Shown: in pieces, positions 16,498 through 26,500 of the stretch
Layout of the letters: every line of letters starts with the position of its first letter
How positions within the stretch are numbered: position 1 is the stretch's first letter
Assembly (NCBI RefSeq): GCF_042684365.1
Contig: NZ_JBHULI010000024.1
Coordinates: forward strand, 434,001 to 498,000
Length of the DNA: 64,000 bases
Source: Gracilimonas halophila
GTDB taxonomy: Bacteria > Bacteroidota > Rhodothermia > Balneolales > Balneolaceae
Direction of reading: 5' to 3'
Made by a program: the position numbers and the translations under genes
The notes under the pieces: generated by a model
Databases searched by the model: none
What the model was told of the DNA's origin: nothing
What the model saw: the letters and a program-made list of their open reading frames with translations, nothing else

Positions 16498-17502
16498 TCA
16501 CATAGAATTATACGTATTTACATACCACAAAATTGTTTGGCGAAGCATTCCGTCAAAATCCTGAGAAGCTTCCCAGCCAAGCTCTTCCTTTATCTTTGAG
16601 GCGTCAATGGCATAGCGGAAATCGTGTCCCAGTCGGTCTTCCACAAAAGTTATCAGGTTCTTGTAATCCCCATCAGGACCTTTTCCAACTTCTTCATTTA
16701 GGATGTCACAGATCTTGCGAACCAATTCAATATTCTTCCATTCATTATTTCCACCGATCACATAAGTTTCTCCGGCCTTACCGGTTTGAAAGGCTACATC
16801 AAGAGCATCACAGTGATTATGTACAAATAACCAGTCTCGCACGTTTTCTCCTCTCCCGTAAACAGGAATTTCATTATGCTGAATGGCATTCCGGATGACT
16901 ACAGGAATCAATTTTTCATCATGTTGATGCGGACCGTAATTATTTGAGCAATTCGTGGTCACGACGTTCATACCATAAGTTTGATAGTATGAACGAATGA
17001 TAAAATCACTGCCGGCTTTAGAGGCTGAATAGGGAGAATTCGGTGCATAAGGAGTCTCTTCATTAAAGAAGCCATCTCCCTCCAGTTCACCATATACTTC
17101 ATCGGTTGAAACATGCAGAAATCTATTGTTCTTCCAGTCGTCTTCATCTTCCTTCCACAGCAACCTGCACTGTTCCAAAATATTGAACGTACCTACAATA
17201 TTCGATTGAATAAATGGCTCCGGACCCTGTATGGAATTATCCACGTGAGATTCAGCTGCCAGGTGAAAAACTCCCTGTGGTTTGAATGTCTTTACCACAT
17301 CCTTGACCTCATCCCTGTTCACCAGATCCACTTTTTTAAAATAATATCTTCCCGAATCTTTGATGGATTTTAGGTGTGAGTGATCCGAAGCATACGTCAA
17401 TTTATCCAGGTTGAAAATCTCCCAATCAGGATGTTGTTCGTAAAGTCTTAGAATAAGATTAGAGCCTATAAATCCGGCTCCCCCTGTTACAATGATACGC
17501 AT
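16498..17502 (-). CDS. rfbB: dTDP-glucose 4,6-dehydratase
   Basis: This 334-residue extended short-chain dehydrogenase has the NAD-binding GGAGFIGSN at residues 7-15. It also has the STDEVYGEL motif carrying the catalytic Asp-Glu pair and the YSASK active-site Tyr/Lys (in PNSPYSASKAGSD). It converts dTDP-glucose to dTDP-4-keto-6-deoxyglucose, the second step of dTDP-L-rhamnose synthesis. It is last in the rfbA-D-C-B operon and starts 1 nt after the rfbC stop. Length is normal for RmlB. Confidence 0.95.
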   Translation of the reverse strand: MRIIVTGGAGFIGSNLILRLYEQHPDWEIFNLDKLTYASDHSHLKSIKDSGRYYFKKVDLVNRDEVKDVVKTFKPQGVFHLAAESHVDNSIQGPEPFIQSNIVGTFNILEQCRLLWKEDEDDWKNNRFLHVSTDEVYGELEGDGFFNEETPYAPNSPYSASKAGSDFIIRSYYQTYGMNVVTTNCSNNYGPHQHDEKLIPVVIRNAIQHNEIPVYGRGENVRDWLFVHNHCDALDVAFQTGKAGETYVIGGNNEWKNIELVRKICDILNEEVGKGPDGDYKNLITFVEDRLGHDFRYAIDASKIKEELGWEASQDFDGMLRQTILWYVNTYNSM

Positions 17503-17503
17503 A

Positions 17504-18049
17504 TTAAAATAGATCTTCTTCTTTGATAGATGAAAATAATGGTAGTTTGCGGTCTTTTTCAGAGAGGATCGGGCGACTTACATCCCAATTTATTCTTATG
17601 ATCGGATCATCCCAGCGTACACCGCGTTCCCGTTCCGCATTGTAGTAGTCCGAACATTTGTAGGCTACAATGGCCTCATCTGAAAGTACTGAAAATCCGT
17701 GAGCAAAGCCTTTAGGTATATACAGCATTCTCTTGCTTACATCCGACAATTTTATTGCTACATAATTCCCAAATGAAGGAGAATCCTGCCTAAGGTCTAC
17801 AGCAACATCAAGAATCGAGCCTCTGAGGCATTGCACGAGCTTTGCTTGCGGATTTTGAATTTGATAATGCAAACCCCGAATCGCATTTCGGTATGACTTT
17901 GAAACATTGTCCTGAATAAACTCATCTTCAATCCCGGCCTCAGCCAAAACAGATTTGCGATAGGCTTCAAAAAAATATCCCCGGTCATCTTCAAACACTC
18001 GGGGTTCAATGATCTTAACCGCAGGTATACGGGTTTCTGAAATTTTCAT
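17504..18049 (-). CDS. rfbC: dTDP-4-dehydrorhamnose 3,5-epimerase
   Basis: The 181-residue cupin enzyme has the RmlC signatures DDRGYFFEAYRKS, IRGLHYQIQNPQAKLVQC (catalytic His in GLHYQ) and IPKGFAHGFSVLSDEA. It epimerises C3 and C5 of dTDP-4-keto-6-deoxyglucose. The start codon overlaps the rfbD stop by 4 nt, indicating coupling within the rhamnose operon. Confidence 0.95.
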   Translation of the reverse strand: MKISETRIPAVKIIEPRVFEDDRGYFFEAYRKSVLAEAGIEDEFIQDNVSKSYRNAIRGLHYQIQNPQAKLVQCLRGSILDVAVDLRQDSPSFGNYVAIKLSDVSKRMLYIPKGFAHGFSVLSDEAIVAYKCSDYYNAERERGVRWDDPIIRINWDVSRPILSEKDRKLPLFSSIKEEDLF

Positions 18050-18909
18050 ACTCTCAATTCTGCTAACAAGTTCTTTAATCCTTCTTTCCAGTCAATTAGT
18101 TTAATGCCGGTGATGTTACTAATTTTTTGGGTATTTAATAAAGAGAATGCCGGGCGTTTAGCTTTGGCAGGGAATTCAGAACTGCTAACCGGTTTCAAAT
18201 TTACCTGTATTTCCATTTGCTCAAATATCTCTTTGGCGAAATCATACCAGCTTATCTTTCCTTCTGAACAAATGTGATATGTTCCCAGTTTATTTTCTGC
18301 TACTAATTTCCAGCAGTTTTGAACAACGTTGTGGGCAAAAGAAGGACATCCAAGCTGATCGTTTATGACGTTCAGTTCCTCTCTTTCTCTCCCCATTTTC
18401 AGCATTTTTTTCACAAAATTACTCCCATGCTTTCCACAAAGCCAGGCCACCCGTATTATTATAAATTCGCAACCGGATTCCCTAATCGCCTGTTCACCGG
18501 CTAATTTACTTTCACCATAGGTATTGACCGGATCTGTGGAGTGATCTTCCGAATATCCCTGAGGATAATTCTGCAGGTCTTCTTTTGTCCCGGGGAATAC
18601 ATAATCAGTAGAAAAGTGAACCAGTTTTATATTATTCGAGGCACAGTAGTCTGCAAGATTCTTAACACCTTCGCTGTTAACAGCAAAAGCCTTTTCAGGT
18701 TCTTCCTCAGCCTGATCAACTTTTGTATATCCAGCACAGTTGATAATAAGGTCAGGCTTTAAATTCCCCATTACGCGCCGGGTATCGGCATGATCAGTAA
18801 GATCGAAGTCTGAAGAAGGCAGTGCAATAAACTCAACTTCCTGACGATTCAGGTAGCTGACCCATTCACTTCCAAGCTGTCCGTTTCCTCCCGTAACCAA
18901 GACCCGCAT
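18046..18909 (-). CDS. rfbD: dTDP-4-dehydrorhamnose reductase
   Basis: The ATG at 18909 (MRVLVTGGNGQLGSEW) is preferred to one 15 nt upstream, because it lies 1 nt beyond the rfbA stop and starts directly with the NADPH-binding GGNGQLG. The protein (287 residues) also has STDYVFPGT and the YGESKLAGE catalytic Tyr/Lys. It makes dTDP-L-rhamnose in the last step of the pathway, supplying rhamnose for surface polysaccharide. Length is typical of RmlD. Confidence 0.94.
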   Translation of the reverse strand: MRVLVTGGNGQLGSEWVSYLNRQEVEFIALPSSDFDLTDHADTRRVMGNLKPDLIINCAGYTKVDQAEEEPEKAFAVNSEGVKNLADYCASNNIKLVHFSTDYVFPGTKEDLQNYPQGYSEDHSTDPVNTYGESKLAGEQAIRESGCEFIIIRVAWLCGKHGSNFVKKMLKMGREREELNVINDQLGCPSFAHNVVQNCWKLVAENKLGTYHICSEGKISWYDFAKEIFEQMEIQVNLKPVSSSEFPAKAKRPAFSLLNTQKISNITGIKLIDWKEGLKNLLAELRV

Positions 18910-18910
18910 A

Positions 18911-19612
18911 TTAACTCCGCACAAGCTCGTTTGCTATTTGATAAGATTCCGGAGTTCCGGCATCGGTCCACCACCCTTCCATTACTGAACTTTTCATTTC
19001 TCCTTTCTTGATGTAGAAATTGTTTACATCAGTTATCTCTAATTCACCCCGTCCGGAAGGTTGCAGGGTTTTAATACATTCATATACTTTTGAATCATAA
19101 AAATAGATCCCCGTTACAGCATAACTTGATTTGGGGTTTTCAGGTTTTTCTTCAATCGACTTCACATCCTCGCCATCCAATTCAGCAACACCATAGCGTT
19201 TTGGGTCCGGAACTTCTTTGATAAGGATCTGGGCTCCGGTTCCGTCATAATTTTCCATCGCTTTTTTAAGAGAAGATTCAAAGATATTATCTCCAAGTAT
19301 CACCACTACAGGTTCATTACCTGCGAAGTTTTCGGCAAGACCCAAAGCCTGAGCTATACCACCCGCTTCATCCTGAACTTTGTAGGTAAAACGGCATCCA
19401 AAATCCTTACCTGAACCCAGTAAATTTACCACATCTCCCATGTGATCTGTTCCTGTCACTATCAGGATCTCTTCAATGCCAACTTCGGTCAATTTTTCGA
19501 TCGGATGATAGATCATAGGTTTATTTCCAATCGGAAGGAGATGTTTATTCGTAACCTTTGTTAAGGGAAATAACCGAGAGCCGGTTCCGCCTGCTAATAT
19601 GATACCTTTCAT
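18911..19612 (-). CDS. rfbA: Glucose-1-phosphate thymidylyltransferase, short form
   Basis: The first gene of the rhamnose operon. Signatures are GIILAGGTGSRLFPLT (nucleotide-binding loop), the KPMIYHPIEKL helix, GDNIFESS and EEKPENPKSSYAVTGIYFYD. It joins dTTP and glucose-1-phosphate. At 233 residues it lacks roughly 55 C-terminal residues compared with the 290-residue RmlA of Enterobacteria; those form an allosteric/tetramer region in the long form. A short form is common in this lineage and in archaea, so I do not regard it as truncated, but allosteric control by dTDP-rhamnose may differ. Confidence 0.92.
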   Translation of the reverse strand: MKGIILAGGTGSRLFPLTKVTNKHLLPIGNKPMIYHPIEKLTEVGIEEILIVTGTDHMGDVVNLLGSGKDFGCRFTYKVQDEAGGIAQALGLAENFAGNEPVVVILGDNIFESSLKKAMENYDGTGAQILIKEVPDPKRYGVAELDGEDVKSIEEKPENPKSSYAVTGIYFYDSKVYECIKTLQPSGRGELEITDVNNFYIKKGEMKSSVMEGWWTDAGTPESYQIANELVRS

Positions 19613-19693
19613 AGAAATTTTTTATTCAATTGCTCAGTTTTACTCAAAATAAGAAAAGTTAATTTACATCTTCGAATCATTGTTAGAGTCTGT

Positions 19694-19713
19694 TAATTAA
19701 TAATTATTAACTG
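19694..19713 (+). repeat. 20-bp AT-rich element shared with 34318-34337
   Basis: TAATTAATAATTATTAACTG lies 35 nt upstream of the first giant T9SS gene. The same 20-mer with one change (A for T at position 8) occurs at 34318-34337, upstream of the first DUF4402-like gene. It may be a common regulatory site of the surface-structure genes. AT-rich composition makes a chance match possible. Confidence 0.3.
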
Positions 19714-19748
19714 CTCAATAACTTAAGTAAAGCATATTTTAAACAACA

Positions 19749-22700
19749 ATGGTTTTGCAGAGAATTTTAGGACATAAATTGATCAAGCACGAGACAAGTC
19801 TACTTATTTTAATTTTATGTATGCTAATTTCAGGTATAGCCGGAATTGATGCATTTGCACAAACTACCACCTGGAATGGATCCGTTAACAGCGACTGGAA
19901 TAATGCCTCTAACTGGAGTAATGGTGTGCCCGGCCCTGGCTACAGAGTCGTTATTACTAACTTTCCAAACAAGCCCATCCTCAACACTTCTGTAACCGTC
20001 AATTCTATTCAGCTGGGGAGTTACTATCCAGGGGCAGGTATTACCTATCTCACAGTTATATCCGGTGGAACTTTAACCGTTACGAATGAAATTGAGTTTA
20101 ATGGAAACGGTGGTTCCCTGCATATTGATGGAGGAACCGTTAATCATACCGGAACATCAATGACCTTCGGATCAAATGTAAACAGGTATGTAGAAATGAC
20201 AAGTGGCAATTTTACAACAAATGCCAACATTTCTCTAAATGGAGGAAATACAACACAGCCCGGGTTTTCTTTAGGAAATGGAACGGCTAATTTTAATGGT
20301 GATCTAACTGTTAGTAGCTCTAATAAAAGGTTTGACGCCGGTTCAGGAACAATTAATGTATCCGGGGATCTGACTGTTGGCCAAAGCTCAATCTTCAATT
20401 TAGGTACTGCTACTCTTACCGTTGACGGTACAACTACCGTAAATGGAGACTTTAATGGTGATGATGGAACGGCGATATTTGATGGTCCTGCCAATATCGT
20501 CAGTAATGGAGAGCTTAATCTTAATTCCGGGAATTTAGTTTTTAATTCAACTTTAGATGTAGAGGGAAACGCATATGCTTATCTGGGTTCCGGAACCGTG
20601 GATATCAACAGTGATGTGCAAGTTCAAAGCTCTGGTTATTTTTATGTTCAGGATGCAACCGTAAATATTAATGGTAACGCTGACTTCTCAAGCAATGGGA
20701 ATCTCTTTGTGGATTCCGGGACTATAAATGTAGCTGGTAATGCTTCGGTGACAAGCGGTGGTTCCATGTCGCTTGGAAGTGGTAATTTAGCGCTCTCCGG
20801 TGATTTTGAAGTGAGTGGGGGCAGTGATTTTGATGCGGAATCGAGTACGGTAACTTTTAGTGGAGACAGTACTCAAACGGTTACTACAAATGGTAATAAT
20901 ATTACTTTTAATAATGTTGTAGTAGACTCAGGCGCTACTTTTCAAACAGATGGAGATTCAGAAAATGTAGTTACAATAGAGGGAGACCTGACTGTTAACG
21001 AAGGAGGTTCCGTAAATGTACAAGACGATGACCAATTAGATATTCAGGGAGAAGTGAATGGAGATGGTTCAGATAATGTAACGAGTCCTGACCCATTTGC
21101 CGTCTCAGCTGTCGCCACCGATGTTAACACGGTATTTATCACCTTTAACAAAGCAATGGTTGAATCATTTGCTGAGAATGTTTCCAATTATGACATTGAA
21201 AGGGTAAGTAATTCCAGCTCCGTAACTGTAAACAGTGCTACATTGAATACCGGTGGGAACAGCCGGCAGGTAACACTTTCCATAGCTGCTATTCTTGAGG
21301 ATGTGGAATACCGGATCATTATGAATAACCTGGAAAGTACTGATGGTGGAGAATTATCCAACAACCACATCAAGAGATTTACCAAAGTTGGCCCCATTAC
21401 TTTTTACAGCGTTACTTCAGGGAACTGGGCTACCGCAAGTACCTGGTCCAAAACCGGCCACTCCGGAACACCTTCTACTTCCGATCACCCCGGCAATACA
21501 AATAATGCAACCGTTATCATAGGCGATGGCGATCTGGTGACGATCTCAAGTTCTAACAGCATCGAAAATCAAACAGCGGTACAAGTAAAGTCAGGAGCTA
21601 TTCTTCGTGTAGGAAGCGGTGGGGTTTTAACTACCGGGATAAAAACCATTACCGGGAACGGTACATTTGAAGTTACCACAGGAACCCTCAGAATCGGTTC
21701 ACCGGCCGGAATTAACGCATCAGGTGCATCAGGAAACATTCAAACCACAACCCGTGCATTCAGCACTTCAGGCAGTTATACTTACAATGGTACCGTTGGG
21801 CAAAATACAGGAAGCGGTTTGCCGGAAACAGTCCAAAATTTGGCGATATCAAATAGCTCCGGAGCAACCTTATCAACCAATAATATTCGGGTCAATGGCA
21901 CACTCTTTTTAACAAGTGGCACTTTCAGTATTGGTTCCGGAAAGAATTTGATCGCAAATACCAAGTCTATTGGGAGCGGCAACCTTAAAATTGAACGAAC
22001 CATAACCGGTTCCAATGGATGGCGATTACTTTCCTCACCAATCAACACAGATTTCAATGATCTTTTTGACAAAACCGTGACACAGGGTTTTACAGGAGCC
22101 TATTACAGTACAGGGTCAAACCCCGGAGATACATTACAACCTAATGTCCTTTTTTATGATGAGACCTATCCCGGTACTGATAATCAACGATGGAGAGCCC
22201 CTTCTAATGCATCAAACACCATCAGTGAGGGAGTTGGATTATTCACCTATATCTTTGGGGATATTGATACTGACCCGAACTACAATGATGTTTTTCCACT
22301 ACCATTGACCCTGGATGTTCAAGGCCAGGAAAATGAAGGACCTGTTGATCTAGGTGTTACTTTTACAGCTTCAGCCGATTCCAGATGGAACTTGGTTGGG
22401 AATCCCTATGCTGCTACTATCGATTGGGATGATCCTACTTCTTGGACCAAAACAAACATTGATCAAACTATTTATATCTGGGACTATGACAGCAATCAAT
22501 TTTTAACGTGGAACGGCTCAACCGGAGATTTAGGCAGCGGTTTAATAGCACCATTTCAGGGATTCTGGGTCAAGGCAAACTCATCCCCCGCTTCTTTAGT
22601 AGTTAATGAAAGTGCTAAAACAACCGGAGGTGCCTATGTCGGTAAAACAAACTCATCGGGCAAGCATAGTCACCCCATGTTCTCAGTAAAAATAGTGGAC

Positions 22701-23459
22701 GAAGATAATCGTGAGGTTTCTGCACATTTTATGTTTTCTGAAAACGCAAAAATTGGGAAGGATCCATTAGATGGATATCGATTAAATCCATTTTCAGGTA
22801 TCAACAATTACATAGAATTATCCTCATTTTCATCCAGCGGCGAGAAATATTCAATCAATAATCTGCCTCGTAACTTTGGTATTCCAATTGAAATTCCGTT
22901 GCAGGTTGAGGCATTCGAAGAGGGGTATTCTGTTTCTAAGAATATGTATCTAAAGCTGCAAAATATGGACAATATCCCGGAAGGCTGGACTATTACCTTA
23001 ATTGATAAAAAAGAGAATAGTGAAGTAAGCCTTAGAGATCAGCCTTCCTATATCTTTAGCCATCAGGGCGTCAAAGGAAAAGCAGCCACAAATAAAAGCA
23101 AGGGATCACTTCCTAAAATTCAAAGTAAAACAAATCCGGAAAACACCCGGTTTGTATTAAGAATTGATCCCGGTTCAGATGCTAATGAGCTCCCCTCGGA
23201 TTTTACCCTTGAACAAAATTATCCAAACCCTTTTAATCCTACTACAAGAATTCAATTTGATCTTCCGCTTCAGAGCTATACCGAACTCTCCATTTTTGAT
23301 ATCCTTGGCCGCAAGGTAGCAACTCTTGTTGATTCTGAATTACAAGCCGGGACCCACACTTTTACATGGGATGCCAGCCGCGTTTCGAGTGGAGTTTATT
23401 TATATCGGCTGGTAACGAAGAACGGGGTTTTTACTAAAAAAATGACGCTGATTAAATAA
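19749..23459 (+). CDS. Giant secreted adhesin-like protein with T9SS sorting domain (1236 aa)
   Basis: A signal peptide (residues about 1-38) leads to TTWNGSVNSDWNNASNWSNGVPG, a lead-in common in T9SS cargo. Residues about 60-450 are many short glycine/asparagine/threonine-rich repeats of the form V-G-x-L-x-V-x-x-x-S, probably a right-handed beta-helix. An SbsA-like Ig domain (about 455-555) is followed by a second W-rich beta-helix segment. A conserved module (ITGSNGWRLLSSP, TGSNPGDTLQPNV, WNLVGNPYAATIDW) covers about 740-1000. The C-terminus is a type A sorting domain (NYPNPFNPTTRIQFDLP ... GVYLYRLVTKNGVFTKKMTLIK). It is exported and probably attached at the cell surface; ligand unknown. 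Confidence 0.85.
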   Translation: MVLQRILGHKLIKHETSLLILILCMLISGIAGIDAFAQTTTWNGSVNSDWNNASNWSNGVPGPGYRVVITNFPNKPILNTSVTVNSIQLGSYYPGAGITYLTVISGGTLTVTNEIEFNGNGGSLHIDGGTVNHTGTSMTFGSNVNRYVEMTSGNFTTNANISLNGGNTTQPGFSLGNGTANFNGDLTVSSSNKRFDAGSGTINVSGDLTVGQSSIFNLGTATLTVDGTTTVNGDFNGDDGTAIFDGPANIVSNGELNLNSGNLVFNSTLDVEGNAYAYLGSGTVDINSDVQVQSSGYFYVQDATVNINGNADFSSNGNLFVDSGTINVAGNASVTSGGSMSLGSGNLALSGDFEVSGGSDFDAESSTVTFSGDSTQTVTTNGNNITFNNVVVDSGATFQTDGDSENVVTIEGDLTVNEGGSVNVQDDDQLDIQGEVNGDGSDNVTSPDPFAVSAVATDVNTVFITFNKAMVESFAENVSNYDIERVSNSSSVTVNSATLNTGGNSRQVTLSIAAILEDVEYRIIMNNLESTDGGELSNNHIKRFTKVGPITFYSVTSGNWATASTWSKTGHSGTPSTSDHPGNTNNATVIIGDGDLVTISSSNSIENQTAVQVKSGAILRVGSGGVLTTGIKTITGNGTFEVTTGTLRIGSPAGINASGASGNIQTTTRAFSTSGSYTYNGTVGQNTGSGLPETVQNLAISNSSGATLSTNNIRVNGTLFLTSGTFSIGSGKNLIANTKSIGSGNLKIERTITGSNGWRLLSSPINTDFNDLFDKTVTQGFTGAYYSTGSNPGDTLQPNVLFYDETYPGTDNQRWRAPSNASNTISEGVGLFTYIFGDIDTDPNYNDVFPLPLTLDVQGQENEGPVDLGVTFTASADSRWNLVGNPYAATIDWDDPTSWTKTNIDQTIYIWDYDSNQFLTWNGSTGDLGSGLIAPFQGFWVKANSSPASLVVNESAKTTGGAYVGKTNSSGKHSHPMFSVKIVDEDNREVSAHFMFSENAKIGKDPLDGYRLNPFSGINNYIELSSFSSSGEKYSINNLPRNFGIPIEIPLQVEAFEEGYSVSKNMYLKLQNMDNIPEGWTITLIDKKENSEVSLRDQPSYIFSHQGVKGKAATNKSKGSLPKIQSKTNPENTRFVLRIDPGSDANELPSDFTLEQNYPNPFNPTTRIQFDLPLQSYTELSIFDILGRKVATLVDSELQAGTHTFTWDASRVSSGVYLYRLVTKNGVFTKKMTLIK

Positions 23460-23572
23460 TGCTTATTTCCTTCTTATAGATTATTTTCATACGGGTTAGA
23501 AATGGCTAATTATTCCCAAGTTTAGATATCCAATAACTATATTTGCCTCCAAACTCAGCCTAACCCGAAAGT

Positions 23573-26500
23573 GTGAAAATCATCCACAGCGCACATATTG
23601 GACTATTGACCCTGCTAATAGCACTAATTAGTGTGGAAACTCTTTCCGCACAGGTGCCGGGTTATGACCTGCGTAAAAAATTTGCTGTAGATAATGCTCA
23701 GGTTTCCGGCTCTGGAAATCTGACTGATTTTCCGGTACTTATCTCCCTCACTGACAATGATTTAAGATCAACAGGTAACGGTGGAGATGTTGAAAGCCCA
23801 AACGGATACGATATTGTTTTTACCTCCGCAGATGGTTCTACTGTTTTAGACCATGAGTTGGAATCATACAATGCTACTACAGGAGAGATCTTATTCTGGG
23901 TTCGCTTCCCCACCTTAAGTGCCACTGCTGATACTGAGTTCTTCATTTATTACGGTAATACAAGCCAAACAACGGACCAATCTGTTAATACAACATGGGA
24001 TTCAGGTTATCAAATGGTTTTACACCTTGGTGCGGATTTATCCGATGCAACAAATAATGGAAATAACGGAACCACAAGCGGAACCAGTGTAGTACCCGGA
24101 TTAATAGGTGATGGACGTGATTTTAATGCGGGAAATGGAAACGACATTATAAGTATCGCTGACGATCCCACTCTAAATATCACCGGGGATATCACTATCT
24201 CATTTTGGATGAACGGATCTAACTTAAATACGGTGGGCCCGGATCTTGTTACTAAAGGAGCTTATAACAGTTCCTATGCTGCTTATTATTTCAACAACAT
24301 TACTTTTAATGACGATGGCACCGCTTTTGATGGAAGTGCTTTGAATGATGGGACGAATTATTACCTGACGTTCACGAATTCAACTACAAACGGAAGAGCC
24401 ATTTATATTGATGGTGCCGTTGATGCCACAAATGGCACCCCATTTAATTTTACCAACAATGGAGATCCTCTGACACTATCAAGTTCAGGCTTCCAATTTG
24501 ACGGCTTGATGGATGAGGTACGGATCTCCAATGTCGCCCGCTCTGCAGACTGGATTGCTACAGAGTATAATAATCAAAATGCGCCGGGAAGTTTTATTTC
24601 TGAAATTCCGGATCCACCTGTACTCGCTGATATTGAATCCACTCCTCAGAGTTTCTTTGCAGGAGGTTCTTCAGTTTTTGTCACCTCTTTGATAACGGTT
24701 GATCATCCTTTCACTACTACTCTTTCGGGTGCAGAAATTCAAATCACCGGAAATTATATTGCTTCTGAGGATGTACTCAACTTCACCGATCAGAATGGAA
24801 TTACGGGAACCTGGAACTCAGGTACCGGCATTTTATCACTTACAGGGTCGGCCACCATAGCCCAATACCAGGCAGCTCTGCGGGATGTTACTTATAACAA
24901 TACGAACGGATCAAGTCCAGACCAGAGTACCAGAACTATTTCTTTTACAGTTAATGATGGCTCGAATGACAGTAATATCATTACAAGAGATATTAACATC
25001 ATAACCACACTATCGGATCTATCCACAGATATTGCCAATCCTGTTTTTCATTTTGACGCTCAGGATGTCAACGGAGACCTGGCTTCTAATCAGCCTGCTG
25101 ACGGAACGAATATAGCAACTTGGGGTGACCATTCAGACAACGCCGTTGGCTCGGGTACAGATCTTTCATTCTCAGGAACCGGAGGAGAACAGCCAACCTA
25201 TAACTCCTCATATTTTGGAACAAGAAACGGCATTATTTTTAATGGATCAGGAAACCAATTAAACCGGGCGAGTAATGCTTTACTGAACACCAGTAATTTC
25301 ACTGAAAAATCATTTGCTATCGTATTCCGAACAGGAGCTACAACTGCAGGACTTCAAGTGGTATACGAACAAGGCGGCGGTGCGAATGGATACCAGATAT
25401 CTGTGAAAGACGGAAATGCCTATGCATATGCCTGGAGTACAAATAACAGTTGGACTGATGGAGATGAATCAATTGATCTTGGGGCGGTTCAAGCGAATGA
25501 GAGTTATATAGTAATAGCAAGTCATAATGCCAGTTCGGGCACCTGGCAAGCCAGTATGAATGGAGCAGCTGTACAGGTTAGTGGTCAAACAGCCGGCACT
25601 ATGAATAGCCATAATGGAGGGCCTGTAATAGGGGCCGAAGATGGTACAAGGGACCCGGTTACTTTTGGAAATAACCCTGGTGGAACAAATAATTTTGATG
25701 GATTGATCGGTGAATTCGCCTCATGGAATACTAGTTTAAATGGAGGACAAATTGCCAGTATATACGATTATCTATGTGATAAATGGTGTAATGAACCTCC
25801 TGTTCTATCTTCTATTGAAGGTATTAATATTGATTACTCGGAAGGTGATCCACCTATCTCTCTTACTTCATCTATTACTGTTTCTGATCCTGATGACACC
25901 AATTTGGAGGGGGCTACTGTAACCATTTCTTCCAATTTTGTGGGTTCTGAGGATGTGTTAGACTTCACACCTGTTGGAAACATCAGCGGAAGTTATAATT
26001 CTACAACAGGTATTTTAACACTTTCCGGAGATGATTCTCCCGCAAACTATCAGACAGCCTTACGTTCAGTCACCTATGAGAACACAAATACCGTAAATCC
26101 ATCAACTGCTATCAGAACCATAGATTTTGAAGTGGAAGATTGGGACGATGTAAGTAATACGGCTTCACGAAGTGTGAATGTAATCGCAATAAACAGTACC
26201 CCTTCCCTTTCAGGTATTTCCGGTCCAGCCCTGACTTATAACGAAGGAAGTGGAGCTGTAGATGGCAGTGTAGCTTTTACAGTATCCATCACAGATAATG
26301 ATGATACAAATATGGAAAGTGCTATTATTGCCATAACCAATAATTATACCCTCGGAGAAGACGAATTAGGGTTCTCCAATCAGCTTGGAATTACAGGGAG
26401 CTGGAATGCCACAACCGGAACTTTAACACTTACCGGTTCTGCATCAAAAGCTGATTACGCTACTGCACTTGAAGCTGTAACCTATGAAAACCTCAGTGCC

